64,000 nt of DNA. It comes from Paenarthrobacter sp. PH39-S1. Its GTDB lineage: Bacteria > Actinomycetota > Actinomycetes > Actinomycetales > Micrococcaceae. Location of the stretch: NCBI RefSeq assembly GCF_030063245.1, contig NZ_JASISR010000013.1:60950-124949 (forward strand). Direction: 5' to 3'. Below are positions 20,582-28,883 of this stretch, in pieces. The number at the start of each line of letters is the position of its first letter. Positions within the stretch are counted from its first letter, which is position 1. The position numbers and the translations under genes were made by a program. The notes under the pieces are model-generated. The model had not been told where the DNA came from and did no database searches. It saw only the letters and a program-made list of their open reading frames with translations.

Positions 20582-21295
20582 ATGAGCGGTATTTATGAAC
20601 AGGCCCTGGGCGAGGATTTCCGCCGGCTCCAGCCCGAGGTCCAGGATTACTTCTCGCTGGAACCCGGCTCGGGGAGCTACGGCGTAGGAAACGGCACCTT
20701 CGACGTCGCCGGCTGCCCGCAGCCGTGGCTCCGTCCGCTGCTGAAACTGAGCACCGGCGAGGAGGCATTCTTTCCCGAATATGGCACGGCGGTTCCCTTC
20801 CGGATCGAAAACCATGCGCATCTGGACCCGTTCGGGCGCGCCAGCCTGACTGCCCGCCGCGAGATTAGCTTCCCGCATGTGACGCGGCTGTTCCAGGACA
20901 CCACAAGCCTGCAGACTACCGGCAGCCGGAACACGCTGGTGGATTATGTCGGCAAGTACCGGCGGCTCGTGACGGACCTGAACGTGAGCGTCACCCCGGA
21001 CGGCCTGCTGCGCGGTGTCTCACAACGGTCCCGGCTGCTGGCGGGCAAGGTCCGGCTGCCGCTTCCGGCCCTGCTGGATGCCAGGGCGTATGCGCAGCAA
21101 TGGTGGGACCGTGGAACGGAACGCCACCGGATCCAGGTGAAGGTGATCCAGCCCCAGCTCGGTGTGGTGCTGGTCTATGCCGGCAGTTTCGACTACACGC
21201 TGGTGCCGTACCCGGCCCACGAAGCCGCCGCCCACGGCGTGCTGGGGTCGCTGCCCTCCTACGCCCAGCCGGCCCAGTGGGAAGCCAGGGTCTGA
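20582..21295 (+). CDS. DUF4166 domain protein
   Basis: A 237-residue soluble protein with the DUF4166 pattern. It starts MSGIYEQALGEDFRRLQPEVQDYF, has the central FPEYGTAVPFRIENH and REISFPHVTRLFQDTT, and ends with VVLVYAGSFDYTLVPY. It has no signal peptide or membrane helix. Family members occur alone or fused to saccharopine-dehydrogenase-like or SDR enzymes; no activity is established. The gene starts right after a repeat-rich gap and has no evident ribosome binding site, since the sequence before ATG 20582 is GTAGGGTTAACGC. It is convergent with the methionine synthase gene, 10 bases apart. Confidence 0.8.
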   Translation: MSGIYEQALGEDFRRLQPEVQDYFSLEPGSGSYGVGNGTFDVAGCPQPWLRPLLKLSTGEEAFFPEYGTAVPFRIENHAHLDPFGRASLTARREISFPHVTRLFQDTTSLQTTGSRNTLVDYVGKYRRLVTDLNVSVTPDGLLRGVSQRSRLLAGKVRLPLPALLDARAYAQQWWDRGTERHRIQVKVIQPQLGVVLVYAGSFDYTLVPYPAHEAAAHGVLGSLPSYAQPAQWEARV

Positions 21296-21305
21296 CGGGT
21301 AGCGC

Positions 21306-22370
21306 CTATTCGGTGCGCACGTCGTTGAGCGCGCGGGCGGCATCCGTCAGCCGCGTCAGGACCGCACGCGCGGACGACGGCGTATGGCCGGCCAAGCCGG
21401 CCGCGGGCGTCAGGCGCAGTGCCGAGAGCTGACGTGCCGGCAGCCCCACCCCTCGCCACGGCCGCATGACCCTCTCCACCAGCCGGGACACCTGCGGCAG
21501 TTCCGCGGCGTGGTCCGCGGACGCGATGACGCCGGCCCACACCTGCTTCCCGTTTTCCACGGCACCGGCGAGCTGTTCCCAGTCTCCCGCCGCCAGCGCG
21601 CCCAAGGCCAGCGCGACGCCGTCGGCCCCCGCGGTGAACGCCGCACCAATCGGGGCGTCGGCTCCCGGCAGCGCAAGCACCACCTGACCCGCTCCGGCGG
21701 CCTTCGCCGCGGCGAACACCAGCTCCCAGCCCTGGGAAACCTCCGGCGCGGCGATGGAGCGTAAGGTTCGGTAGCCGCTGGCCGTGGGAATGGTGCCGGC
21801 CAGGACCCGGGCGATCTCCGGTTCATCGAGCTGCAGGGTCAGCTGCGCCCCGGGAACGGCTGAGCGCACGCGGGCCAGATGCTCCGCGATGCCGGCCGCC
21901 AGGGACTCAGTGATTTCCCGCCGCGCCCCGACATCCAGGAGGGCGCGTTCGCCGTAATGCGTATACAGCGAGGCGGCCATGGTCCACGGTCCGCACAGCT
22001 GGATCTTCAGCTCGTGCCCGGGCTGCTCCTCCGCGCCCACGACGTCGGCCAGGACGTTAATATCAGTGGACAGCGCCGAGACCGCCCGGCGCTGATCGGC
22101 GCCGGGCCGGTCCACCAGCCGCCAGCCGAAGGGCTGCACGTCCACCGGCAGCTCGATGAGCACCGCAGCGGTCCGTCCCACCGCGTCGGAGCCTATCCCC
22201 CGGTCCGGCAGCTGCACCAGATACGGCAGATGCGGATCGCCGAGTTCACCGAGGGTGATCAGGGCAGCCTCCACCGGGTCTGTTCCCGGCCAGCTGCCGA
22301 GGGCGGTGGCGGTGACGGATCGGGTCGTCGGCTCTGCCGGCTCGGAACCGGTGTCCAAAGGGGCACTCAC
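21306..22370 (-). CDS. Cobalamin-independent methionine synthase-like protein (MetE C-terminal type)
   Basis: A 354-residue protein of the short MetE/UROD superfamily found in actinobacteria. Recognisable elements are ATALGSWPGTDPVEAAL at the N-terminus, KIQLCGPWTMAASLYTHYGER near the middle and LTLQLDEPEIARVLAG. Full-length MetE is about 750 residues, so this is the single-barrel form that may use another methyl donor or corrinoid partner. Its start overlaps the chorismate mutase stop by four bases (ATGA), so the two are translationally coupled. The assignment to methionine synthesis is from family naming in actinobacteria and is not proved. Confidence 0.8.
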   Translation of the reverse strand: MSAPLDTGSEPAEPTTRSVTATALGSWPGTDPVEAALITLGELGDPHLPYLVQLPDRGIGSDAVGRTAAVLIELPVDVQPFGWRLVDRPGADQRRAVSALSTDINVLADVVGAEEQPGHELKIQLCGPWTMAASLYTHYGERALLDVGARREITESLAAGIAEHLARVRSAVPGAQLTLQLDEPEIARVLAGTIPTASGYRTLRSIAAPEVSQGWELVFAAAKAAGAGQVVLALPGADAPIGAAFTAGADGVALALGALAAGDWEQLAGAVENGKQVWAGVIASADHAAELPQVSRLVERVMRPWRGVGLPARQLSALRLTPAAGLAGHTPSSARAVLTRLTDAARALNDVRTE

Positions 22371-22831
22371 CGCGCGGCTGAGCCGCCGTCGTCGGCCGCT
22401 GTTCCCGCCGCGAAGTGCGTGCCGTTGGCGTTCACAACGGGCGTCGCCCCGGTCCGCAGGGCCTCGGAATGGCTCTCCGAAATGGCCTGATGGTGGCGGA
22501 TCACCTCGCTGATGATGAAGTTCAGGAACTTCTCCGCGAAGGCGGGATCCAGATGCGCCGACTCGGCCAACGCCCGCAGCCGCGCGATCTGCGCGGCCTC
22601 CCGTCCCGGATCCCCCGGCGGGAGCCGGTGCTGCGCCTTAAGGAAACCGACCCGCTGGGTGGCCTTGAACCGCTCCGCGAGCAGATACACCAACGTCGCG
22701 TCTATATTGTCGATGCTGGAGCGCATCGAGAGCAGCTCGGCCATAACCTCGGGGGCAACATGGCCGGCAAGCGAGCTGGCGGTCGGGTCAAAATCCGGTA
22801 CGGCCTCGTGCCGATGGGTCGGTTCGGTCAT
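22367..22831 (-). CDS. Chorismate mutase, AroQ type
   Basis: A 154-residue protein with an all-helical AroQ domain at about residues 33-120. The pattern is MRSSIDNIDATLVYLLAERF, then KATQRVGFLKAQ and the end FLNFIISEVIRHHQ. Chorismate mutase converts chorismate to prephenate for Phe and Tyr synthesis. The Arg and Lys residues of the first and second helices expected for substrate binding are present (MRSS, ERFKATQRVGFLK). The tail of about 30 residues is low-complexity. It overlaps the downstream metE-like gene by four bases. A small fragment of a similar sequence lies 1.1 kb to the right (23725-23796). Confidence 0.9.
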   Translation of the reverse strand: MTEPTHRHEAVPDFDPTASSLAGHVAPEVMAELLSMRSSIDNIDATLVYLLAERFKATQRVGFLKAQHRLPPGDPGREAAQIARLRALAESAHLDPAFAEKFLNFIISEVIRHHQAISESHSEALRTGATPVVNANGTHFAAGTAADDGGSAAR

Positions 22832-23009
22832 TGTTTTAGTCTAAGTGGTGGGCCGTCGTCACAAGCAATGTGGCCGCCCGCAGGGATTCGTCCGGGGTCC
22901 CGCAGCTGTTGACAGCGCCGCCGCCTGTGCTGTAGTTGACATGTAGGAAGCCGCCGCTGCTGAGGACAATCCGAGTACCCGGCTGCGCGGCACCGGAGAA
23001 GGAGCCATC

Positions 23010-23663
23010 ATGAAGATTGCAGTCCTCGGCACAGGACCGGTTGGCCGGACGCTGGGGAGCAAATTCACCGCCCTGGGACACACTGTGGCCATGGGCTCGC
23101 GCGACGCCGCCAATCCGACAGCGGCCGAGTGGGTCGTGTCGGCCGGTGCTAAGGCCCGAGCGGCGAGTTTCTCCGGCGCCGCGGAAGGGTCGGACGTCAT
23201 CGTCAATGCCACGGCCGGCGCATCGTCGCTGCTGGCACTTAACGCCTGCGGCGCCCGGAATCTGGCGGGTAAGGTGCTGATCGATGTCGCCAACGCGCTG
23301 GATTTTTCCGCCGGATTCCCGCCGTCGCTGTCGGTCCTCAATACCGACAGCCTGGCTGAATCCATCCAGCGCGTCTTTCCGGACGCCATGGTTGTCAAGA
23401 CGCTGAACACCATGGCAGCGCCCGTCATGGTGGACCCTCAACTGGTGGCCGGCGGGGACCATGACGTATTTCTTGCCGGAAACGACGACGACGCGAAGGC
23501 CGTCGTCGTCGGCCTGCTGCAGGAGATCGGCTGGCAGCCCGGGCACATCCGTGATCTCGGCGGCCTGGACGGCGCCCGGGGGATGGAAATGTACCTGCCG
23601 CTCTGGCTGAGGCTGATGGGGAACCTGGGCCACGCCAGTTTCAATTTCAGGGTCGTCTCCTGA
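23010..23663 (+). CDS. NADPH-dependent F420 reductase-like NAD(P)-binding protein
   Basis: A 217-residue Rossmann protein. The N-terminal AVLGTGPVGRTLGSKFTALG is the dinucleotide loop, and MGSRD follows where the NADPH phosphate-binding residues lie. Further family blocks are DVIVNATAGAS, KVLIDVANALDF, VVKTLNTMAAPVM and HDVFLAGNDDDAK. Members include F420H2:NADP oxidoreductase and related reductases whose substrates are unknown. It is a single-gene unit with GGAGAAGGAG before ATG 23010. Whether this one uses F420 cannot be read from the sequence. Confidence 0.85.
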   Translation: MKIAVLGTGPVGRTLGSKFTALGHTVAMGSRDAANPTAAEWVVSAGAKARAASFSGAAEGSDVIVNATAGASSLLALNACGARNLAGKVLIDVANALDFSAGFPPSLSVLNTDSLAESIQRVFPDAMVVKTLNTMAAPVMVDPQLVAGGDHDVFLAGNDDDAKAVVVGLLQEIGWQPGHIRDLGGLDGARGMEMYLPLWLRLMGNLGHASFNFRVVS

Positions 23664-23724
23664 CCGGAAGGATCCGGTGCCCGATCCAGTCGGTGCGGCA
23701 GTGCTTTTCGGGCTGATGTTCCGG

Positions 23725-23796
23725 TGCGTGCACCGGCTGTGCAGCAGCGCGCGGTGTGCCTCCGGGAAACCGACGCGCCGGGTGGCCTTGAACAGA
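23725..23796 (-). pseudogene. Chorismate mutase gene fragment
   Basis: On the minus strand this stretch reads LFKATRRVGFPEAHRALL, close to FKATQRVGFLKAQ in the intact chorismate mutase nearby. At DNA level 26 of 28 bases from 23766 to 23793 match 22643-22670. No start, stop or flanking domain is preserved, so it can only be a relic of a partial duplication. Confidence 0.5.
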
Positions 23797-23834
23797 CGGG
23801 GGCCATTGGAAGTCTTCCACTGTCCGTCAGGTGA

Positions 23835-24749
23835 TCAGCGGTAACTAATGGACGCACCTGTTCCGTGCGTCCAGGAAATGCGGCCACCTTGATAGTCTTG
23901 GGCCACGTTTCCTCGGCCGATCGAGTATTCGTTCGTGGTCGGGTAACCCAGGCGGCCGTTTTCGAACCCCGTGGACGCCCATGTCTTACGGATGCCGCCG
24001 ATCGAAATGCGGGCACCGGTAGCCGGTGACCAAATGATGACGCCATTGCGGTAGTTCTGGTAGCAGCCCCCGCGGACGAGTCCACAAATGACGCCCGCGC
24101 TTGCAGAGCTGAGGCCCGGGTTAGCGGCCGCCTTTGCTTGAATCGGGGCCGCCCCCGTGGCGGGACTGCCGCTGGCAGCGGGCGGCGGCTTGGAACCGGG
24201 ATATCCGGCGAGATTGGACACGACGAGGCGCCAGCCCTTATAGGGGCCTGCGGTGGGAACCGTGATGCCGAGCCCGGCATCGGTCACTCTGGAATCCAGC
24301 ATCGCAGCCTTGTGCGAGGGCGAATCCATCCACCAGTTGACCACGGCCGCGGGGGTGAAATTGAAGGCGATGATTTCGCTGTACCACGTGGCCCCGCGCG
24401 GTATCTGCTTGCCCGTGCCAGCCGGCCTGTGGATGGTGGCAAAGTCAAAATTGGGGTCGCGGGTGACCACGCCGAGATGGTCTGACCAATCCTGGGATAC
24501 ATCCGCGATGCTCTGGTTCCACTTCAGCGGTGCAACACCTGTCGCCGCGCGCTTGGCGTTCATCAAATCGAACACCTGTCTGGCAAAGCTGTCGCTGTAC
24601 AGGGAGGCGGGTACAACGGCTGCTGGCCGCATTTCCTTGGCGACCGGTGCGGGCCCAGCAACGGCGGACGGTGCTGAGAGGACCAGCATAGCCAGCGCCG
24701 CCAGGGTGGCGGCGGGCATGGCTGAGCGTCGCACGGTGTGCCTATTCAT
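23835..24749 (-). CDS. Secreted CAP/SCP-domain protein with C-terminal LGFP repeats
   Basis: A 304-residue exported protein. Residues 1-31 are a Sec signal peptide (basic start, AALAMLVLSAPSAVAG). Residues 55-180 are a CAP domain (FDLMNAKRAATGVAPLKWN, SDHLGVVTRD, SPSHKAAMLDSRVTDAGLG). A Pro/Ala linker follows, and then LGFP-type repeats of the form IIWSPATGARISIGGI ... GRLGYPTTNE ... GGRISWTHGTG, which in actinobacteria often bind the cell envelope. The ATG at 24747-24749 gives the signal peptide directly; the longer reading is unsupported. Its function is unknown beyond an extracellular location. Confidence 0.88.
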   Translation of the reverse strand: MNRHTVRRSAMPAATLAALAMLVLSAPSAVAGPAPVAKEMRPAAVVPASLYSDSFARQVFDLMNAKRAATGVAPLKWNQSIADVSQDWSDHLGVVTRDPNFDFATIHRPAGTGKQIPRGATWYSEIIAFNFTPAAVVNWWMDSPSHKAAMLDSRVTDAGLGITVPTAGPYKGWRLVVSNLAGYPGSKPPPAASGSPATGAAPIQAKAAANPGLSSASAGVICGLVRGGCYQNYRNGVIIWSPATGARISIGGIRKTWASTGFENGRLGYPTTNEYSIGRGNVAQDYQGGRISWTHGTGASISYR

Positions 24750-24926
24750 GAGACCTGTATTCCTTGTGTCGGACGGTCCGCAGAATCGGGCAGGCATGAT
24801 CGGATTCCCAGCCAGCCGCCGGCGCCCTACTGCGGACCGGGAAATAACTCTCAAAGTATGCCAGAGTCCCGAGGCGGCCTTGTACCCCGGCAGGAATGCC
24901 AGGGTCCAAAGCCGCCGGCAGGGGTG

Positions 24927-26624
24927 TCAGCTGAGCAGGAGGGCCCTGTGTGCTTCACGCCGTTTCGCCTGCTCCGCCGGATCCGGCACCGGCAGGGACG
25001 CGATCAGCCGCTTCGTGTAGTCGTCCTGCGGACGGCCCATCACCTCGCTGCCGATCCCTTGCTCCACCATCTTGCCTTTATACAACACGCCAACCCAGTG
25101 CGAGAGGATATCCACCACGGCGAGGTCATGGCTGATGAAGAGCGCAGCGAACCCGAACTCGGCCTGAATCTCCTTGAACAGCTCCAACACCTTGGCCTGC
25201 ACCGAAACATCCAACGCCGACGTGGGCTCGTCGGCGATCAGCAGCTTCGGGTTCAGCGCCAGCGCCCGGGCCAATGACGCGCGCTGCCGCTGGCCGCCGG
25301 AGAGCTCGTGCGGGTACCTGTCCGCGTAGGACTTGGGCAGCTGAACCGCCTCCAGCAGTTCGGCAACACGCTTGTCCACGTCCGCCGGTGACCGGTCTTC
25401 GTGGATCAGGATCGGTTCCGCGACACATTCACCGATGGACAGCTGTGGGTTGAAGGAGGCCGCAGGATCCTGGAACACGAAGCCGATCTCCTTGCGCAGC
25501 GGCCGGAAGCTCCGCTCACGGAAATTGAGCATTTCGTAGCCGAGGACCTTCAGCGATCCGCCCGTGGTCTTGTTCAGCCCGGCGATGGCCCGCCCGATGG
25601 TCGTCTTCCCGGAACCGGACTCCCCCACCAGGCCGAAGACTTCACCGGCGGAAATGCTGAAGTTCACGCTGTCGACGGCCCGGAACGCCGGAGTACCGAG
25701 CCGGCCAGGGTACTCGATGACCAGATCCCGGGCCTGCACAAGCACCTCCGAATCCTGATGCGCCCGCTCCGTCAGCCCCGCCGAGGCGGAATTGCGGCCC
25801 AGATGAGGGACGGCCGCCAGCAGCTTCCTGGTGTAATCCTGTTTCGGTGAGGCGAAGAGCGTTATGGCGTCGGCTTCCTCCACCACATCGCCCTGATACA
25901 TCACCACCACCCGGTCCGCAAGATCCGCCACCACGCCCATATTGTGCGTGATCAGGACGATTGACGTGCCGAAGATGTCGCGGCAGTCCCGCAGCAGCTC
26001 CAGAATTTCGGCCTGGACGGTGACATCCAGCGCCGTGGTGGGCTCATCCGCGACAATCAGCCCGGGATTGAGCGCCAGCGCCGCGGCAATCACCACCCGC
26101 TGTTTCTGCCCACCGGATAACTGGTGCGGATAGTAGTCCACCCGTTTTTCCGGCTCCGGGATGCCCACCTTGCCCAGCGCCTCGATGGCCCGGGCCCGGG
26201 CCGCCTTTTTGCTGACCTTTCCGTGCGCGCGCAGCCCCTCGGCAATCTGCCAGCCGACGGTGAACACCGGGTTCAGCGCCGTGGAGGGCTCCTGGAACAC
26301 CATGGCTACCTCCTGACCGCGGATCTGGCGCAGGTGCCGCGGCGTCACGCTGATCACGTTGTTGCCGCTGATCAGCACCGCCCCGGAGCTGATGGCCGTC
26401 TCCGGCAGCAGCCCCAGGATGGTTTTCGCGGTAACCGTTTTGCCCGATCCTGACTCACCGACGATGGCGACGATTTCGGCGGGCGCTACTGTGAGGGAGA
26501 CGTCGTCGACCGCTTTGACGTCGCCGGTGTCCGTGGCAAAGGTGACCTTCAGGTGCTCAATGCTCAGCACCGGGCCGTCCGTCACGTCGCTAACCTCATC
26601 CAGCTGCTCTGCATGGCGTCTCAT
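24927..26624 (-). CDS. Dipeptide/oligopeptide ABC transporter, fused tandem ATPase (DppD-DppF)
   Basis: A 565-residue protein holding two complete ABC ATPase domains. The first has Walker A GESGSGKTVTAK, signature LSGGQKQR and Walker B LIVADEPTTALD; the second has GESGSGKTTIG, LSGGQRQR and LLIADEPTSALD. Each is followed by the oligopeptide-type C-terminal extension. One polypeptide therefore replaces the separate DppD and DppF subunits, as is common in actinobacteria. Its start overlaps the stop of the upstream permease by four bases. It is the last gene of the dppABC(DF) operon that runs leftward from 30527. Confidence 0.95.
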   Translation of the reverse strand: MRRHAEQLDEVSDVTDGPVLSIEHLKVTFATDTGDVKAVDDVSLTVAPAEIVAIVGESGSGKTVTAKTILGLLPETAISSGAVLISGNNVISVTPRHLRQIRGQEVAMVFQEPSTALNPVFTVGWQIAEGLRAHGKVSKKAARARAIEALGKVGIPEPEKRVDYYPHQLSGGQKQRVVIAAALALNPGLIVADEPTTALDVTVQAEILELLRDCRDIFGTSIVLITHNMGVVADLADRVVVMYQGDVVEEADAITLFASPKQDYTRKLLAAVPHLGRNSASAGLTERAHQDSEVLVQARDLVIEYPGRLGTPAFRAVDSVNFSISAGEVFGLVGESGSGKTTIGRAIAGLNKTTGGSLKVLGYEMLNFRERSFRPLRKEIGFVFQDPAASFNPQLSIGECVAEPILIHEDRSPADVDKRVAELLEAVQLPKSYADRYPHELSGGQRQRASLARALALNPKLLIADEPTSALDVSVQAKVLELFKEIQAEFGFAALFISHDLAVVDILSHWVGVLYKGKMVEQGIGSEVMGRPQDDYTKRLIASLPVPDPAEQAKRREAHRALLLS

Positions 26625-27598
26625 ACCGTTACCTCGTTCTCAGGGGTGCTGTTCGCGGTGGGGCCGGCTGTGGCAGTGGGAGCCGTTTTGCCGGCACGTC
26701 GGCGGCCGCGCAGCCGTGGATCGTTCAGATCGTTCATGCTCTCGCCCACCAGGGTCAGGCCCAGCACGGTGAGAACGATGGCCGCTCCCGGGAAGACACC
26801 CGTCCACCAGATGCCGGCGGTGGTATCGGAGAGGGCCTTGTTCAGGTCGTAACCCCACTCGGCGGCGGAGGACGGTTCGATCCCAAAACCCAGGAATCCG
26901 AGGCCTGCCAGGGTCAAGATGGCTTCGGAGGCGTTCAGGGTAAAGATCAACGGCAGTGTCCGGGTGGCGTTCTTGTAGATGTGCCGGGCCATGATCCGCA
27001 CTGATGAGGCGCCCACCACCATGGCTGATTCCACGAACGGCTCCGCCTTGAGCCTGATGGTCTCCGCCCGGATAACGCGGAAATACTGCGGGATGAACAC
27101 CACCGTAATGGAGATGGCCGCCGCCATAATGCCCCCGAGCATGCTGGAGCGGCCCTGGCTGATCGCAATGGACATGACGATGGCAAGCAGCAGGGTGGGG
27201 AAGGCGTAGATGGCATCCGCGATCACGACCAGGATCCGGTCCAGCCAGCCGCCGATGTAGCCGGAGACCAGACCGAGGGCGACGCCCAGGAAAATCGACA
27301 GAATCACGGCAACGACAATGACGAGGACCGCGGTCTGCGTCCCCCAGACCACTCGGGAGAGCACATCGTAACCGCCCGACGTCGTGCCCCACAGGTGTGC
27401 GGACGACGGCGGCTGCTGGGTGTCGAAGTGCTGGGCAAAGCCGTAGGGGGAGATCAACGGTGCCAGCGCCGCCGTCAGAAGGAACAACGCACTGATGATC
27501 AGACCGGTGACCAACATGCCGCGCTGCAGCCCCACGCTCTTGCGCAGGTGGGAGATCACGGGCAGGCGCTGGATAAGGGAACCGTCTTTTCTGCTCAT
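26621..27598 (-). CDS. Dipeptide/oligopeptide ABC transporter permease (DppC type)
   Basis: A 325-residue inner-membrane permease of the DppC/OppC family. About six membrane helices are visible, with an N-terminal anchor at residues 30-52. The cytoplasmic EAA loop reads ESAMVVGASSVRIMARHIYKN and is followed by ASEAILTLAGLGFLGFGIEP, typical of DppC. The ATG at 27596-27598 lies 2 bases from the end of the dppB frame. The C-terminal tail of about 40 residues is Arg/Pro/Thr-rich. It overlaps the ATPase gene by four bases. Confidence 0.94.
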   Translation of the reverse strand: MSRKDGSLIQRLPVISHLRKSVGLQRGMLVTGLIISALFLLTAALAPLISPYGFAQHFDTQQPPSSAHLWGTTSGGYDVLSRVVWGTQTAVLVIVVAVILSIFLGVALGLVSGYIGGWLDRILVVIADAIYAFPTLLLAIVMSIAISQGRSSMLGGIMAAAISITVVFIPQYFRVIRAETIRLKAEPFVESAMVVGASSVRIMARHIYKNATRTLPLIFTLNASEAILTLAGLGFLGFGIEPSSAAEWGYDLNKALSDTTAGIWWTGVFPGAAIVLTVLGLTLVGESMNDLNDPRLRGRRRAGKTAPTATAGPTANSTPENEVTV

Positions 27599-27600
27599 CT

Positions 27601-28692
27601 TCAGTACCTCACTCGCGGGTCGATCAGGGCGGCGACGACGTCCACGACGAAGTTGGTCAGCGCCACTATCACTGCCAGCAGGACCACGATCCCCTGCACC
27701 GCAACGAAGTCGCGCGCCGTGAGGTACTGGGCCAGCTGAAAGCCCAGGCCCTTCCACTCGAAGGTCGTTTCCGTCAGCACGGCGCCGCCGAGCAGCAAGG
27801 CGATCTGCAGGCCCATCACGGTGATGATGGGAATCAGCGCCGGCTTGTACGCATGTTTGGTCACCAGCCGGAATTCCCGGATACCGCGGGACCGGCCTGC
27901 CTCGACATAGTCCTTGCTCAGCGTGCCGATCACGTTGGTCCGGACCAGGCGCAGGAAGACGCCACCGGTCAGCAGGCCAAGCGCGATGGCAGGCAGTACG
28001 GCGTGCGCCATCACATCTCCCAGCGCAGCCATGTTGCCGCTGCGGATGGCATCAAGCCAGTAAATTCCCGAGGGATTCGCCAACGCCGTCAGGGCGATCT
28101 CATTGCCCGATTTGGCCCGGCCCGCGACGGGCAGCCAGCCCAATCCGACGGAAAAAATCAGCTTCAGCAGCAGGCCGGCGAAGAAAACAGGGGTCGCATA
28201 GGAGAGGATGGCGAAGACCCGCAGGACCGCGTCGGGCCATTTGTCGCGGTATTTGGCGGCCACCATGCCCAGCGGAATGCCGATGATCAACGCCACCACC
28301 AGTGAGTTGATCGCCAGTTCCAGGGTCGCGGTCCCGTAGGTCGCGAGCATATCCGTGACCTTGAGGTTGTCCGAGATGGTGCGGCCGAAATTGCCCGTAG
28401 CGATCTGACCCAGATATTCGGTGTACTGCACCAGGATGGGCCTGTCATAGCCGGCCTCGTGGATCCTCGCCTGCAGGGCGTCGGGTGGGAGGCGCCCACC
28501 GAGCGCCGCGGTGATCGGATCGCCGGTGATCCGCATCAGGAAAAAGACCATGGTGATCAGGATGAAAATCGTGGGGAAGATCAGGAAAAACCTGACGACC
28601 AAATATTTGCCAAGCCCGCCGCCGGTTTTGGATCTCTTGGCAGGAAGAAGCCCATCTTCCTCTTGCGGCGGTGCGTCAATCAACGTTGTCAT
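27601..28692 (-). CDS. Dipeptide/oligopeptide ABC transporter permease (DppB type)
   Basis: A 363-residue permease of the DppB/OppB family. The N-terminal YLVVRFFLIFPTIFILITM and GDPITAALGG are the family start. The EAA loop contains RLVRTNVIGTLSKDYVEAGRSRG, which includes the conserved YVEAARAKG-like motif. The C-terminus ends ALIDPRVRY as in the family. The start at ATG 28690-28692 is preferred over the in-frame upstream reading because that region consists of a 42-bp direct repeat and a hairpin. It pairs with the DppC-type subunit. Confidence 0.95.
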   Translation of the reverse strand: MTTLIDAPPQEEDGLLPAKRSKTGGGLGKYLVVRFFLIFPTIFILITMVFFLMRITGDPITAALGGRLPPDALQARIHEAGYDRPILVQYTEYLGQIATGNFGRTISDNLKVTDMLATYGTATLELAINSLVVALIIGIPLGMVAAKYRDKWPDAVLRVFAILSYATPVFFAGLLLKLIFSVGLGWLPVAGRAKSGNEIALTALANPSGIYWLDAIRSGNMAALGDVMAHAVLPAIALGLLTGGVFLRLVRTNVIGTLSKDYVEAGRSRGIREFRLVTKHAYKPALIPIITVMGLQIALLLGGAVLTETTFEWKGLGFQLAQYLTARDFVAVQGIVVLLAVIVALTNFVVDVVAALIDPRVRY

Positions 28693-28753
28693 AACTACCC
28701 AGTTCTGTTGTGTCCGCCTGCCCGCGGCGGTCCGCCTCTGCGGAGCTCCGGCT

Positions 28754-28822
28754 CTCATGCCAGGAGGCGGGGCGCCGGTAGGCGCCACGCCGGCCCTCAT
28801 GCAAGGAGGCGGGGCGCCGGTG
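28754..28822. repeat. Direct repeat of about 27 bp, spaced by 42 bp
   Basis: The stretch starting CTCATGCCAGGAGGCGGGG at 28754 recurs at 28796 with about two differences in 27 positions. Both copies carry GGAGGCGGGGCGCCGGT. They lie between the binding-protein gene and dppB. The second copy forms the 5-prime arm of the hairpin listed next. Confidence 0.85.
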
Positions 28823-28836
28823 GCCACCCCGCCTCC
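28805..28836 (-). terminator. Hairpin between dppA and dppB
   Basis: A perfect 10-bp stem: GGAGGCGGGG at 28805-28814 and CCCCGCCTCC at 28827-28836, with a 12-base loop. On the transcribed strand it follows the binding-protein gene by about 50 bases. No U-run follows. Such a hairpin often gives partial termination or protects the upstream mRNA, so binding protein would exceed permease; that role is inferred. Confidence 0.6.
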
Positions 28837-28883
28837 CCAACCGGCAGTCCGTACTTTATTTCAGGGTTTATCCCTACCAGGGA

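Noticed and set aside
20114..20878. A minus-strand open frame with WLGNCWLGG and GRRAGRE repeats
   Set aside because: It only translates the tandem repeats and overlaps the DUF58 and DUF4166 genes at both ends; the composition is a repeat artefact.
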